Source of the DNA: Shinella daejeonensis
GTDB taxonomy: Bacteria; Pseudomonadota; Alphaproteobacteria; Rhizobiales; Rhizobiaceae
NCBI RefSeq assembly: GCF_024281235.1
Contig: NZ_JAHWXY010000012.1
Location: forward strand, 40,936 to 104,935
DNA: 64,000 nucleotides
Direction of reading: 5' to 3'
Shown here: positions 37,006 through 47,011 of the stretch, one piece after another
Layout: every line of letters begins with the position of its first letter
Position numbering within the stretch: the stretch's first letter is position 1
Translations under genes and position numbers: made by a program
The notes under the pieces: model-generated
The model's input: only the letters and a program-made list of their open reading frames with translations
The model's database searches: none
Told to the model about the DNA's origin: nothing

Positions 37006-37057
37006 TTGACGTTTGGGCCGCCTGCCCTTAACCCGCCTGCAAAGACGGATTAAGGGC
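37006..37057 (+). promoter_or_regulatory. purD promoter region with 12-bp dyad
   Basis: TTGACG (37006-37011), 17 bases, TAACCC (37029-37034) is a possible promoter. GCCCTTAACCCG (37024-37035) and CGGATTAAGGGC (37046-37057) form an inverted repeat with one mismatch that covers the -10 and ends 6 bases before the purD ATG, including the AAGGG ribosome site. It could be an operator or, if transcription starts upstream, an RNA hairpin hiding the ribosome site. Confidence 0.5.
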
Positions 37058-37063
37058 ATCGGC

Positions 37064-38335
37064 ATGAAGGTTCTGTTGATCGGATCGGGCGGACGCGAGC
37101 ACGCGCTGGCCTGGAAAATCGCGCAATCGCCGCTGTTGACGGCGCTCTACGCCGCACCGGGCAATCCCGGGATAGCCGAATGCGCCACGCTCGTCTCCCT
37201 CGATGTCGACGATCCCGCCGTCGTTTCGGCCTTCTGCCGGGAAAACGGCGTGACGCTGGTGGTCGTCGGGCCGGAAGCGCCGCTGGTCGCCGGACTTGCC
37301 GATGCGCTGCGCCGGGAGGGTATCGCCACTTTCGGGCCGTCCGCGGCCGCCGCCCAACTCGAAGGCTCCAAGGGCTTCACCAAGGATCTCTGCGCAAGAT
37401 ACGGCATCCCGACCGGCGCCTATCGCCGCTTTACCGCCGCCGACGAGGCGAAAGCCTATGTCCGCGCCGAGGGCGCGCCGATCGTCGTCAAGGCGGACGG
37501 GCTTGCCGCCGGCAAGGGCGTCACCGTCGCCATGACGCTCGGCGAGGCGCTGGCGGCCATCGACGACTGCTTCGACGGCGCATTCGGCGCAGCCGGGGCC
37601 GAGGTCGTGGTCGAAGCCTTCCTCGACGGCGAGGAAGCGAGTTTCTTCTGCCTGTGCGACGGCGTGAACGCCCTGCCGCTGGCTTCGGCGCAGGATCACA
37701 AACGCGTCGGCGACGGCGACACCGGCCCGAACACCGGCGGCATGGGCGCCTATTCGCCCGCCCCGGTCATGACGCCGGAGATGACCGACCGCACGATGCG
37801 GGAAATCATCGAGCCCACCATTCGCGGCATGGCGGCCGACGGCCATCCCTTCCAGGGCGTGCTTTTCGCCGGGCTGATGATCACCGCCAAAGGGCCGGAA
37901 CTGATCGAGTACAACGTGCGCTTCGGCGATCCGGAGTGTCAGGTGCTGATGATGCGGCTGAAAAGCGATCTCCTGCCGCTGCTGCATGCGGCCGCGACCG
38001 GCAGCCTTGGCGGAATGACCGCCGACTGGCGGGAGGAAACCGCACTCACCGTCGTCATGGCCTCGAAGGGCTATCCGGCCGCCTACGCGAAGAACACACC
38101 GATCCGCAGCCTGCCTGCCGACGACGCCATCTCCAGGGTGTTTCACGCCGGCACAGCCTCGAAGGACGGCCGGCTGGTGGCCACGGGCGGCCGCGTGCTG
38201 AACGTCACCGCCGTTGCCCCGACCGTCGCAGGCGCGCAAGATGCCGCCTATCAGGCGATCGACCGGGTGGACTGGGAAAACGGCTTCTGCCGCCGGGATA
38301 TCGGCTGGCGGGCCGTCGCGCGCGAAAAAGCGTGA
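37064..38335 (+). CDS. purD: Phosphoribosylamine--glycine ligase
   Basis: 423-aa ATP-grasp enzyme of purine synthesis (GAR synthetase), second step of the pathway. Opens [19 protein letters not shown]; substrate and ATP motifs include [52 protein letters not shown] and [22 protein letters not shown]. Length is normal. The start is set by the GGR motif spacing and the AAGGG at 37053. Confidence 0.97.
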   Translation: MKVLLIGSGGREHALAWKIAQSPLLTALYAAPGNPGIAECATLVSLDVDDPAVVSAFCRENGVTLVVVGPEAPLVAGLADALRREGIATFGPSAAAAQLEGSKGFTKDLCARYGIPTGAYRRFTAADEAKAYVRAEGAPIVVKADGLAAGKGVTVAMTLGEALAAIDDCFDGAFGAAGAEVVVEAFLDGEEASFFCLCDGVNALPLASAQDHKRVGDGDTGPNTGGMGAYSPAPVMTPEMTDRTMREIIEPTIRGMAADGHPFQGVLFAGLMITAKGPELIEYNVRFGDPECQVLMMRLKSDLLPLLHAAATGSLGGMTADWREETALTVVMASKGYPAAYAKNTPIRSLPADDAISRVFHAGTASKDGRLVATGGRVLNVTAVAPTVAGAQDAAYQAIDRVDWENGFCRRDIGWRAVAREKA

Positions 38336-38429
38336 GAATACGCCGCATCGTTCGAATTTTAGCGATTTGCCTGACGGGACCGTAACCGCCGTGACCTATT
38401 CTCCCTTTCATCGATAGGGAGAACCATCC

Positions 38430-38873
38430 ATGCGCCGCCTGACGACTGCCTTTGCCCTCGTGCTTCTCGCCGCTCCGGCCGTTGCTTCGTCCATCGAACC
38501 CGTCACCGGCGGACAACCCGCCTCCGACAGCATTTCGATCATGACCTGCGCCGCCTGCCCGGCGCTCAAGAAAAAGCCCGCCTCCGAACTCTATCACGTC
38601 GAACCGCTTGCCGCCGGCACCCAGAAAGTGGAAATCCGCGAGGAAAACGGCGTTCGCAAGATCTACCGCACGGAAGCCTGGATGGGCGGCTCGCCGGTCG
38701 TCTTCGTGAGCACGCTGCCGGAAGAGCCGGCGACGGCCGCAGCCGCCGATCCGATCGACCGCGAAGCCCACACGAGCGCCCTCGACGCCGCGCTGCCGCA
38801 GGACGCCGCAGCGCTCGTTACGGGCCGCTCACAGGAGTTTGATCCGGGCGGATTTGATCTTCGCGTGAATTAA
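38430..38873 (+). CDS. Small secreted protein with CAAC motif (possibly HPE1-like)
   Basis: 147-aa protein with a signal peptide (residues 1-19, ending AVAS). The mature part has IMTCAACPALKKKP and a beta-rich block QKVEIREENGVRKIYRTEAWMGG followed by SPVVFVS, then an Ala-rich tail. The CxxC pair could bind metal or form a disulfide. It resembles, from memory, rhizobial proteins labelled as having a plant virulence effector HPE1-like domain, but I cannot confirm that. GGGAGA precedes the ATG. A short stem (38928-38941) plus CGTTTT downstream may terminate it. Confidence 0.7.
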   Translation: MRRLTTAFALVLLAAPAVASSIEPVTGGQPASDSISIMTCAACPALKKKPASELYHVEPLAAGTQKVEIREENGVRKIYRTEAWMGGSPVVFVSTLPEEPATAAAADPIDREAHTSALDAALPQDAAALVTGRSQEFDPGGFDLRVN

Positions 38874-39062
38874 GCCCATATTACAGGGGCACGTCCCTGC
38901 CTCTCAGTCCCCCTGAGACTGACGAGTTCCGCGTCTGCGGACGTTTTGCGCCCCTGGCCTCTAGCGGGGGCGCAAGCGTATGAAAGGGCGGGTTCTTCTC
39001 CCCTCACCCCGATCATATATGCCGGCGCCGGGCGGGATGTTCCGCTTGCCGGCGCCCGGCCC

Positions 39063-41177
39063 TCACCCGCTGATCTTCGAGAAGTCAGCTACGGTTTCCG
39101 TCGCCGCGCGGATCGCCGACAGGAGCGCCAGCCGGTTGGCGCGGATCGCCGGATCCTCGTCATTGACGAGCACATCGGTGAAGAAACGGTCGACAGGATC
39201 CCGTAGCGCCGAGAGCGCCGTCATGGCGGCGCGGAAGTCTTCCCGCGCAACGGCGGCAGCCGCCGCCTCGGCCGCCGGGACGAGGGCGGCGTGCAGCGCC
39301 TTTTCGGCGTCGAGATGCAGAAGTTCCGGCGCGACGGCCGTTTCGACCACTGTCCCCTTCTTCTCCTCGGCCGCGAGGATATTGGCGGCGCGTTTCGTGC
39401 CGGCCAGGAGGTTCTGGCCTTCCTCCGAACTGATGAAGGCGGTCAGCGCCTCCACCCGGCGCGCGACCAGCAGCAGGTCGTCGGCAGCCGCCGTCAGCAC
39501 CGCGTCGATCAGGTCGTGCCGCGCGCCCATGTCGCGCAGATAGACCTTCAGGCGATCGTGGAAGAAGGAGAGCAGGTCGGGGTCCTGCACCACCGGCAGG
39601 AGCGGCAGGTGGATATTGCGCTCCAGAAGAATGCGGATGACGCCGAGTGCTGCGCGGCGCAGCGCATAGGGATCCTTCGAGCCCGTCGGCTTCTCGTCGA
39701 TGCGCCAGAAACCGGACAGCGTGTCCAGCTTGTCGGCCAGCGCGACGGTGAGCGCCACCTTGCCGGACGGCACGCGGTCGGAAGGACCCTGCGGCTTGTA
39801 ATGATCCTCGATCGCTTCGGCGACCGCCGGATCCTCGCCCTGCAACAGGGCGTATTTGCGTCCCATCACCCCTTGCAGCTCCGGAAACTCGCCGACGGCC
39901 TCGGTGCGCAGGTCCGCCTTGGACAGCACCACGGCGCGATCGACGCGTGCGGCGTCGGCGCCCGTCGCCTTCGCCAGTTCGGCGGCAAGTGTGCGGATGC
40001 GGGCGACGCGCTCGCCCTGCGTCCCGAGCTTCGCGTGGAAGGTCACGTCGAGCGCATCCAGCTTGGCCATCCGCTGGTCGAGCGGCCGGGCGAGATCGAG
40101 CCCGAACTTTTCGGCCGACGCCTTCAGCGTTTCGAGGTCCGGCAGATCGCCCTGATCGCGCAGCCAGAAGTGCCGCGCGTCGGAAAGGCGGGCGCGCACG
40201 ACCTTGCCGTTGCCGCGAACGATTTCCCGGCCGCCGTCCTTCGCCTCGATGTTGGAGACGAGCACGAAATGATTGGACAGCGTCTCCTCGCCCGGCTTGC
40301 GGGTGACGAAACACTTCTGGTTCGTCTTGATCGTCAGGCGGATGATCTCGGAGGGGATGGCGAGGAAATCCGCGTCGAAGGTTCCCATCAGTACCTGCGG
40401 CCATTCCACGAGGCCGGACACCTCGTCCAGCAGCCCCTCGTCCTCGACGAGTTCGAGCCCGCCGGCAAAGGCCAGATTGGCGGCGTCGGCGGCGATGATC
40501 TGCTTGCGGCGCTCGGCGTCGAGCACCACCTTGGCCTTTTCGAGTTGCGCCACGTAATCATCGAACCGGCGCACGACAATCGCGTCCGGCGCATGAAAAC
40601 GGTGGCCGTAGGTGACGTTGCCGGCGACGATGCCGTCCACCTCGAAGGGTACGACGCGCGTCTCCTCGGTCTCCCCGCCGAAGGTGCAGAGGATCGATTG
40701 CAGCGGCCGGATCCAGCGCAGCGCTCCCGGGCGCGCCGAAGCCGCGCCCCAGCGCATCGATTTCGGCCAGGGAAAATCGCGCACGATGCCGGGCAGTACC
40801 CCCGCGATGATCTCTTCGGCCGGACGACCGGCCTTGACGATATGGGCGACATAGAAATCGCCCTTCTTCGGGTCGTTGTGAACATGCGCCTCGCCGATCG
40901 AGGACAGGCCGGCCCCGCGCAGGAAGCCCTCGATCGCCTTCTCGTTGGCGTCGGTGCGCGGTCCCCGGCGTTCCTCGCGGATATCGGCCGAGCGGGCGTT
41001 GAGGCCGCGAATGTCGAGCGTCAGCCGGCGTGGCGTCCAGTATTCCCGCGCGCCCTCATAGGTGAGGCCCGCCTCGACCAGCGCGTCGGTGACGAATTTC
41101 TTCAGGTCGCCGGCTGCCTTGCGCTGCATGCGGGCGGGAATTTCCTCGGAGCGGAGTTCAAGCAGGAGATCGGGCAT
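39063..41177 (-). CDS. glyS: Glycyl-tRNA synthetase beta subunit
   Basis: 704-aa beta subunit of the alpha2beta2 glycyl-tRNA synthetase, involved in tRNA binding. N-terminal [20 protein letters not shown] and later [36 protein letters not shown], and a helical anticodon-binding C-terminus are family features. It is the last of a minus-strand series glyQ, kinase, lemA, DUF2207, glyS. Confidence 0.97.
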   Translation of the reverse strand: MPDLLLELRSEEIPARMQRKAAGDLKKFVTDALVEAGLTYEGAREYWTPRRLTLDIRGLNARSADIREERRGPRTDANEKAIEGFLRGAGLSSIGEAHVHNDPKKGDFYVAHIVKAGRPAEEIIAGVLPGIVRDFPWPKSMRWGAASARPGALRWIRPLQSILCTFGGETEETRVVPFEVDGIVAGNVTYGHRFHAPDAIVVRRFDDYVAQLEKAKVVLDAERRKQIIAADAANLAFAGGLELVEDEGLLDEVSGLVEWPQVLMGTFDADFLAIPSEIIRLTIKTNQKCFVTRKPGEETLSNHFVLVSNIEAKDGGREIVRGNGKVVRARLSDARHFWLRDQGDLPDLETLKASAEKFGLDLARPLDQRMAKLDALDVTFHAKLGTQGERVARIRTLAAELAKATGADAARVDRAVVLSKADLRTEAVGEFPELQGVMGRKYALLQGEDPAVAEAIEDHYKPQGPSDRVPSGKVALTVALADKLDTLSGFWRIDEKPTGSKDPYALRRAALGVIRILLERNIHLPLLPVVQDPDLLSFFHDRLKVYLRDMGARHDLIDAVLTAAADDLLLVARRVEALTAFISSEEGQNLLAGTKRAANILAAEEKKGTVVETAVAPELLHLDAEKALHAALVPAAEAAAAAVAREDFRAAMTALSALRDPVDRFFTDVLVNDEDPAIRANRLALLSAIRAATETVADFSKISG

Positions 41178-41302
41178 GGGAGGTCACTGACTGGTGATTT
41201 TTCAACTGTTGGGGGGCTTAGCAAGCCCCATGCGAAATGTCACCCGTCGCAAACCCGAAAAGTCGCCTTGCCCGCACGCCGGGGCCTACACGCCGCGCGC
41301 AT

Positions 41303-43243
41303 CTACCAGCCGCCGCCGCCGCCACCGCCACCGCCGCCGCCGGAGAAGCCGCCGCCGCCCGACGACGAAAAGCCGGAGGAGGAGCTTTTGGGGGGCGGCG
41401 GAAGGGATGCGGTGAGCGTGTCGGCCATGGAGCCGGCGAACTCGCCCATACGGCCGGAGAGCCGTCCCGAGGAAAGACCGTCGCCGTTATACCATCCCGG
41501 CTGCCAGGCGGCGGCCGCACCGGCGGCGGTCGCGGTCGCAAGCCATCGCTCGAAGGTTTCCGACCACGGCTTTTCCACGCCGAGCGCGACGGCATAGGGC
41601 AGCAGCGTTTCATAGTGCCGCGGCGACATTTCCGGCGCGCCGGCCATGTTCATGCGGTCCTTCTCGGCAAGCACCAGATATTGCCGCAGCCCGGCGATGC
41701 CATCCATCATGCGGCGGCCGAGGGGTGTCGGAGCCCCCATGAGGAAGAAGAACACCAGATTGGCGACCATGATCCCGCCGATGGCGGCGAGCATCAGCAT
41801 CCAGTCCGCCGCCAGGTCCTCCTCCAGCATCACAAGCAGCAGGCCGCCGAAAATCGAAAGAAACACGAACCCGACGAAGGCGGTCACGATCACCGCGACG
41901 ATGCGGGCGCCGAGCGAGCGGGCGCGCAGCAGGCTGCGCCCGATATTGACGGCGAAAACCGACAGGAAGACCGCCGGGAAGGCCAGGGCGACAATGGCGG
42001 CGTTCGCCTCCTCGTCCAGGCCGCCGAACAGCAGCAACACGCCGAGGCAGAGCAGGGAAAGCACGACGCCTCCCGCCACATAGGGCCGGTTGGCGTGGTA
42101 GTATTTCTGGCGGTGCTCCCGTTCCATGGCATTGCGGAAGGACGTGCCGAGCGTCTGCACCCGCTCGCCGTGCGCCCGGTCGATGAGGAGTTGCGCGCCG
42201 GCCGACGGCAGCGCCTTCAGCACTTCGGCCTCGCTCGTCGGCAGTCGGCCGGCGACGGACTTCGCCGTTCTCGTCACGACGATCGAGCTCTTGAGATCGT
42301 CAAGCTGTACCAGCCCCTTGACGGCGAGGCTGAGGAAGGTGGCGGAAATCGCCGTCCAGCCCGCGCCGCGAAAACCCTTCTCGTCGATATAGTTGACGAG
42401 GGCCGGCGACAGCCCCTCCGGCGCATCCCAGCGCGGCACGATCACGCCGGCCGACGGATCGCGCCCGACCGCGGCCCAGGCCCAGCCATAATAGGCGAGA
42501 ACCAGCGCCAGACCGGTGCCGGCGATGATGAGGCCTCGATTGTCCCTGAACCACCAGGCCCGCTCGTCCGCCGCGCTCGGCGGATCGATGCTGCCCGCCG
42601 GCATTCTCACGCCGACGGTCAGGCCCTCGTGCGGAGCAAGCGTGCGGGTGGTCCTGACCATCGCGACCTCGCCCCGGTTTTCCGTGCGCGCATCCTTGCC
42701 GGTTCCGCCATAAGCGCCGGTGAAGGCGACGAGTTCCCCGGCGCGCACGCCCTCCGGCAGGGTGATCGTGGCGCTGGCGCTGCGGATGGAAAAGGCCCAT
42801 TCGGTGCCGGTGACGTTCCAGAAGAGTTCGTCATGCGTGTCGAAGAAGCGGATCTGCCGGGTCGTGCGATAGGTGAGGCGATAGTCGTGAAAGCCGGGCG
42901 ACAGCTCGGTGTCGGACGAGCCGATGTAGATCCGCACCCCGCGCCTTGCGCTTTCCGTATGGTAGGGCTCCGCCTCCCCGTCCCGCTCGGCGCTCTCGAT
43001 GTCGAAGCCGACCTGCCGCTCCCGCCCGTCCCGGTCGACGAAGGTCAGGGGAAAATCGCGGAAGATGCCGCGCCGGATCTGGTTGCCCTCGGCATGGACG
43101 CGGATCGTCTCGGTCACCGTCAGCGCACCGTTTTTCGCCACGGCGATATCCGCATGGTAGCTGTCGATATATTCCTCAGCCCGCGCGGCGACCGCGGCGA
43201 CGAGCAGAAACGCCAGAGCCAGGAAGGCGGCAATCCGCGACAT
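41303..43243 (-). CDS. DUF2207 domain membrane protein with poly-glycine tail
   Basis: 646-aa membrane protein. Signal peptide (1-22, ending ARAEE), an extracytoplasmic DUF2207 domain (about 25-220: IDSYHADIAVAKNGALTVTETI), a TM helix near 235-255, a cytoplasmic stretch, and paired TM helices near 395-430 and 465-510. The C-terminus is SSGGGGFSG followed by eleven glycines and W, common in this family. Function unknown; linked genes encode LemA, a frequent neighbour. It starts 14 bases after lemA. Confidence 0.9.
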   Translation of the reverse strand: MSRIAAFLALAFLLVAAVAARAEEYIDSYHADIAVAKNGALTVTETIRVHAEGNQIRRGIFRDFPLTFVDRDGRERQVGFDIESAERDGEAEPYHTESARRGVRIYIGSSDTELSPGFHDYRLTYRTTRQIRFFDTHDELFWNVTGTEWAFSIRSASATITLPEGVRAGELVAFTGAYGGTGKDARTENRGEVAMVRTTRTLAPHEGLTVGVRMPAGSIDPPSAADERAWWFRDNRGLIIAGTGLALVLAYYGWAWAAVGRDPSAGVIVPRWDAPEGLSPALVNYIDEKGFRGAGWTAISATFLSLAVKGLVQLDDLKSSIVVTRTAKSVAGRLPTSEAEVLKALPSAGAQLLIDRAHGERVQTLGTSFRNAMEREHRQKYYHANRPYVAGGVVLSLLCLGVLLLFGGLDEEANAAIVALAFPAVFLSVFAVNIGRSLLRARSLGARIVAVIVTAFVGFVFLSIFGGLLLVMLEEDLAADWMLMLAAIGGIMVANLVFFFLMGAPTPLGRRMMDGIAGLRQYLVLAEKDRMNMAGAPEMSPRHYETLLPYAVALGVEKPWSETFERWLATATAAGAAAAWQPGWYNGDGLSSGRLSGRMGEFAGSMADTLTASLPPPPKSSSSGFSSSGGGGFSGGGGGGGGGGGW

Positions 43244-43257
43244 ACCGTTCTCCCGGA

Positions 43258-43806
43258 TCAGAATTTCACGCTGGGCACCGCCCGGTCGTCCGGGTTCTCG
43301 ATTTCGAAATAGGGCGCCTTGATGAATTTGAACACCATGGCCACGAGGTTGGAGGGGAAGCTCTCCACCTTGACGTTGAGGTCCCGCGCCGCGCCGTTGT
43401 AATAGCGCCGCGACATCTGGATCTCGCCCTCCATGGTCTCCAGAGACCGCTGGAGTTCGGCGAAGTTTTCATTGGCCTTGAGGTCCGGATAGGCCTCGGC
43501 GAGCGCGAAGATCCGCCCGAGCGCCTGGCTCAGCAGGCCCTCCGCCTGGGCGCGGCCGGCCACATCGCCGGACGGCACCGCCTGCGCGCGATTGCGCAGT
43601 TCGACAACCTTTTCCAGCGTCTCCTTCTCATGCGTCGCATAGCCCTTCACCGTTTCGAGAAGGTTCGGGATGAGATCCGCCCGCCGCTTCAGTTGCACGT
43701 CGATGCCGGACCAGGCCTCTTCCTTCATCTGCCGGGCCTTCACCAGCCCGTTGTAGACAACGATGGCGTAAAGCGCGATCACCGCGACGATTGCCAGACT
43801 GATCAT
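43258..43806 (-). CDS. lemA: LemA family protein
   Basis: 182-aa inner-membrane-anchored helical protein. One N-terminal TM segment (ISLAIVAVIALYAIVVYNGLV), then LEMA helices with the conserved KRRADLIPNLLETVKGYATHEKETLE and AYPDLKANENFAELQRSLE, and a closing SFPSNLVAMVFKF. Role not established; LemA and DUF2207 proteins are commonly encoded together and probably act as a pair. GGGAGAA precedes the ATG. Confidence 0.94.
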   Translation of the reverse strand: MISLAIVAVIALYAIVVYNGLVKARQMKEEAWSGIDVQLKRRADLIPNLLETVKGYATHEKETLEKVVELRNRAQAVPSGDVAGRAQAEGLLSQALGRIFALAEAYPDLKANENFAELQRSLETMEGEIQMSRRYYNGAARDLNVKVESFPSNLVAMVFKFIKAPYFEIENPDDRAVPSVKF

Positions 43807-43917
43807 ATGATTCTCCCACTCCTGATGTTCGGACGGAAGACTAGCACCCGCCGCGCCGCTGAAAAGCCCGTTTTCCGGGTCCTTGCGGTTCTCCCGCCAT
43901 TTTGCGGCATGGCGGGC

Positions 43918-44463
43918 TTACCCGAGGCGGCTGGCAATCTCCAGCGCGACCTCTCCGGCAGCCGATCCGGTGACGTCGAGACCGATCCGGATATCGGCTT
44001 CGGCCCGCAGCAGGCGGTGATGGGAACGAAGCATCTCCAGCACCGCCGGATCGACGAGCTTGCGCTGGCGGGCGCGGTCCTCGCCTGTCAGCCGGCGGCG
44101 GTTCTCTTCGGCTGCGCAATCGAGCACGACGGCGACAAATACCGCACCACGCCGGGCGGCGAGATCGCGGTACTGTTCGAAGACCGCCGTGTCCTGGTCA
44201 TCATCCGAAAGGGCGTCGGTGAAGATGTAGCGGCTGCCCGGCGGTGCGCGCAACAGGTGCTCGAAGACGACGCCGCGAATTGCCTGGCGCAACGAACGGT
44301 TCAGCGGATCGCGGCGGGAGAACACGGCCTCCGCCGGGTTTATGAGCGTGTGATTGTCGAGGAGCCGCGCATCGATCCGCTCGGCAAGAAGGCGGGCGAT
44401 GGTCAGTTTGCCCGTGCCCGGCCAGCCGTTGATATGAACGACCAGATCGGACGGGACCGGCAT
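43918..44463 (-). CDS. P-loop nucleoside/shikimate kinase-like protein
   Basis: 181-aa predicted ATP-binding protein with Walker A GWPGTGKL at about residues 13-20, then LLAERIDARLLDNHTLINPAE. A downstream FTDALSDDDQDTAVFEQYRDLA and a lid-like NRRRLTGEDRARQRKL region suggest a small kinase of the AAA_33/adenylate-kinase type. Substrate unknown. Its ATG lies one base after the glyQ stop, so it is translationally coupled to glyQ. Confidence 0.8.
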   Translation of the reverse strand: MPVPSDLVVHINGWPGTGKLTIARLLAERIDARLLDNHTLINPAEAVFSRRDPLNRSLRQAIRGVVFEHLLRAPPGSRYIFTDALSDDDQDTAVFEQYRDLAARRGAVFVAVVLDCAAEENRRRLTGEDRARQRKLVDPAVLEMLRSHHRLLRAEADIRIGLDVTGSAAGEVALEIASRLG

Positions 44464-44464
44464 C

Positions 44465-45424
44465 TCAGGCCGCGTCCCGGTTCCAGTTGGCCCCGCCGGC
44501 ATCGGTCAGCAGGAAGGCCTCGCCGCAGGCCTTGGCGAGCGTTCGCACGCGCAGGATGTAGCTCTGGCGCTCCGTCACCGAGATCACGCCGCGCGCATCG
44601 AGCAGGTTGAAGACATGCGACGCCTTGATGCACTGGTCATAGGCGGGAAGCACGCATTTATGCAGGGTGTTTTCCGCATCGCCCGGCGCGCCGGCGGCCA
44701 GAAGCGCCAGGCATTCCTTTTCCGCATCGATGAAATGGCGATGCAGCATGGCCGGATCGGCATACTCGAAATTGTGACGGGAATATTCCTGCTCGGCTTG
44801 CAGGAAGACATCGCCATAGGTGATCTTCTCGTCGCCCTCGCGGCCGTTGAAGTTCAGGTCGTAGACGTTGTCGACGCCCTGCACATACATGGCGAGGCGT
44901 TCCAGGCCATAGGTGAGTTCGCCGGCGACGGGAGCGCATTCGATACCGCAGACCTGCTGGAAATAGGTGAATTGCGATACTTCCATGCCGTCGCACCAGC
45001 ACTCCCAGCCAAGCCCCCACGCGCCGAGCGTCGGGCTTTCCCAGTCGTCCTCCACAAAGCGCACGTCATGCAGCAGCGGGTCGAGGCCGATGGCCGCAAG
45101 CGAATCGAGATAGAGTTCCTGAAGGTTCGACGGGTTCGGCTTCAGGATAACCTGATACTGATAATAGTGTTGCAGCCGGTTGGGGTTTTCGCCGTAGCGG
45201 CCATCGGACGGCCGCCGGGAGGGCTGCACATAGGCCGCCCGCCAGGGACGCGGCCCGAGCGCCCGCAGCGTCGTCGCCGGATGGAACGTGCCTGCGCCGA
45301 CCTCCATGTCGTAGGGCTGGAGCACCGCGCAGCCCTTGTCCGCCCAATAGTTGTGAAGCGTCAGGATCAGCCCCTGGAAGGAGCGCGTCGGATGCATGTG
45401 TTCAGGCAGGGCGGCAAGGGTCAT
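44465..45424 (-). CDS. glyQ: Glycyl-tRNA synthetase alpha subunit
   Basis: 319-aa catalytic alpha subunit of the bacterial alpha2beta2 enzyme. Hallmarks are [55 protein letters not shown] and [20 protein letters not shown] place the start at the ATG 45424; a later ATG (MHPTRSFQG) is also possible. glyS is separated from it by three genes (kinase, lemA, DUF2207). Confidence 0.96.
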   Translation of the reverse strand: MTLAALPEHMHPTRSFQGLILTLHNYWADKGCAVLQPYDMEVGAGTFHPATTLRALGPRPWRAAYVQPSRRPSDGRYGENPNRLQHYYQYQVILKPNPSNLQELYLDSLAAIGLDPLLHDVRFVEDDWESPTLGAWGLGWECWCDGMEVSQFTYFQQVCGIECAPVAGELTYGLERLAMYVQGVDNVYDLNFNGREGDEKITYGDVFLQAEQEYSRHNFEYADPAMLHRHFIDAEKECLALLAAGAPGDAENTLHKCVLPAYDQCIKASHVFNLLDARGVISVTERQSYILRVRTLAKACGEAFLLTDAGGANWNRDAA

Positions 45425-45512
45425 CGATCCGGTCCGGGCATGTGTCGAAAGCTGGCGGACAGGTGCCATGCTCAGCCCCGACGGTCAAGGCCGGGTGACA
45501 GGCGTCTTGCAG

Positions 45513-46589
45513 TCAATGGGTCTCCAGCGAGCGGAACAGACCGGAGCCCGCGGGCTGGTTGACGGCATGCAGGCGACGCGGAGCGAGCGTCGGCACTTCG
45601 CGGAGCTGGCGGCGCTGGCCGGGCGGAACGCGTGCGCCGTACCAGGCGGCAAGCGCCGGCAGATCCGCGCCGAGCGAGCGTTCCGCACGCCATCCGAGAG
45701 CTTCCAGAGCGCGCGTGTCGAGCGGCGGACGGCTCGTGTGATAGGGCCGGCCGGCGGCAAAGCCGACAGCGGTCGCCGTCTGCGGAACGGCATCGATCAC
45801 CATGCGCGCGACGGCCAGAACCTCGTGCAGGTCCGGGCCGGCAACGTTATAGGCGGCATTCGCCGCGCCGCGGGTCACCACCGCCCGCAACGCCGCGCAA
45901 AGATCGGAGACCGCCACGAAGGCGCGGCGCTGCGTGCCGTCGCCATGGACGGTGAGCGGCCGGCCGATGGCCGAAAATTCGAGGAAGCGCGGCAAGAGCT
46001 TCTCAGCGTTCTGGCGCGGACCGAAGACATTGACCGGGCGCAGCACGCGGATGTCGAGATCGAACACCCGGCGCAGGCCGAAGATCAGCATCTCGGCGGC
46101 CGCCTTGGAGGCGGCGTGGGGATTGTCCGGCCCGAAGGGCGCATCCTCGCCAAGCGGCGCATCCGCGCCGGCGCCCGCCCCATAGACTTCGGCGGTGCCG
46201 ATATGGACCGTCAGCGGCACGCGGCGGCGCGCCGCCGCCTCGATCAGCGCCTGGGTGCCGAGCGCATTGGCGACGGTGAAGCGCTCCGGCACCGAGAAGG
46301 AGCGCTCGACGTGGCTTTCGCCTGCGGCATGCACGACAAGGTCGGCTCCCTCCACCACCTCGGTCGCAAGATCGAGATTGCCGACGTCGCCCTCGTGCAG
46401 CGTCACGCGGCCGGTGCGCAACGCGGCGTCGAGATTGTCGATATTTGCCGCATAGGTGAAGGAATCGAGCACCCGCACCCGCGCATGGGGGCAATGAAGC
46501 AGAAGATCGTCGACGATATGCGATCCGACGAAGCCCGCGCCACCGGTGACGACGATGGTGTTGATCCTGTCAAGCTCGAGCGAGGCCAT
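45513..46589 (-). CDS. NAD-dependent epimerase/dehydratase family protein with altered active site
   Basis: 358-aa extended-SDR protein close to dTDP-glucose 4,6-dehydratases. NAD site VVTGGAGFVGSHIVDDL, the cofactor segment DLVVHAAGESHVERS, RPVNVFGPRQ and LTVHGDGTQRRAFVAVSDL are intact. But the T-D-E active-site block reads HIGTAEVYG (Asp replaced by Ala) and the YxxxK motif reads HAASK (Tyr replaced by His). Normal dehydratase chemistry is therefore doubtful. The ATG at 46589 has GGGAAG upstream. It lies between glyQ and the S49 peptidase gene, outside any visible polysaccharide cluster. Confidence 0.85.
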   Translation of the reverse strand: MASLELDRINTIVVTGGAGFVGSHIVDDLLLHCPHARVRVLDSFTYAANIDNLDAALRTGRVTLHEGDVGNLDLATEVVEGADLVVHAAGESHVERSFSVPERFTVANALGTQALIEAAARRRVPLTVHIGTAEVYGAGAGADAPLGEDAPFGPDNPHAASKAAAEMLIFGLRRVFDLDIRVLRPVNVFGPRQNAEKLLPRFLEFSAIGRPLTVHGDGTQRRAFVAVSDLCAALRAVVTRGAANAAYNVAGPDLHEVLAVARMVIDAVPQTATAVGFAAGRPYHTSRPPLDTRALEALGWRAERSLGADLPALAAWYGARVPPGQRRQLREVPTLAPRRLHAVNQPAGSGLFRSLETH

Positions 46590-46794
46590 GGCGTCTTCCC
46601 TTATCTGCGACATCCGCGCGGGCGACATGCGGGCCGCCCTCGACACCCTGATGGGCGCTGGCGCACCACGGGGCAACGCAGAGGCGCAAAAGAGGAAGAA
46701 TAAACCGGCGTTAACCTTACGCGGCATGGTTAACGTGCCGGAACGGCACGGGCGGGCAGTCCCGAAGACGGACGCGGCGTGCCGGAGCGGCGCG

Positions 46795-46986
46795 CTATTC
46801 GTCGTCGCGGCGCAAGCGGTATTCGCCGGTTTCGGGATCCTTGACGAGCGTGCCGTCCGCGCCGGTGCGGCGTTCTTCTTCCGCCTTCCGCCGGCTGCGG
46901 CTCAAGCGCTCGGCATCGGCCACGAACTTGCGATAGCCGAGCCAGGCGACGCCGACGACGAGAAGCAGGAATATCAGTTGCGCCAT
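46795..46986 (-). CDS. Small single-pass membrane protein, hypothetical
   Basis: 63-aa protein: a TM helix (AQLIFLLLVVGVAWLGYRKF) followed by a charged tail with RRKAEEERRTGADGTLVKDPETGEYRLRRDDE in sense. GGGAGG precedes the ATG at 46986. It lies 25 bases beyond the S49 peptidase stop and is likely co-transcribed with it. Role unknown; could be an accessory of the peptidase. Confidence 0.78.
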   Translation of the reverse strand: MAQLIFLLLVVGVAWLGYRKFVADAERLSRSRRKAEEERRTGADGTLVKDPETGEYRLRRDDE

Positions 46987-47011
46987 TGGCCCTCCCCCGG
47001 TGCGCCGCGTT

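Noticed and set aside
38948..38973. Hairpin GCGCCCC/GGGGCGC between the 38430 gene and glyS as a terminator
   Set aside because: Stem is good but no U tract follows on either strand; left as unexplained intergenic structure.
41290..41345. GC-rich trinucleotide run near the 3' end of the DUF2207 gene as a microsatellite
   Set aside because: It encodes the poly-glycine tail usual for DUF2207 proteins, so no separate explanation is needed.
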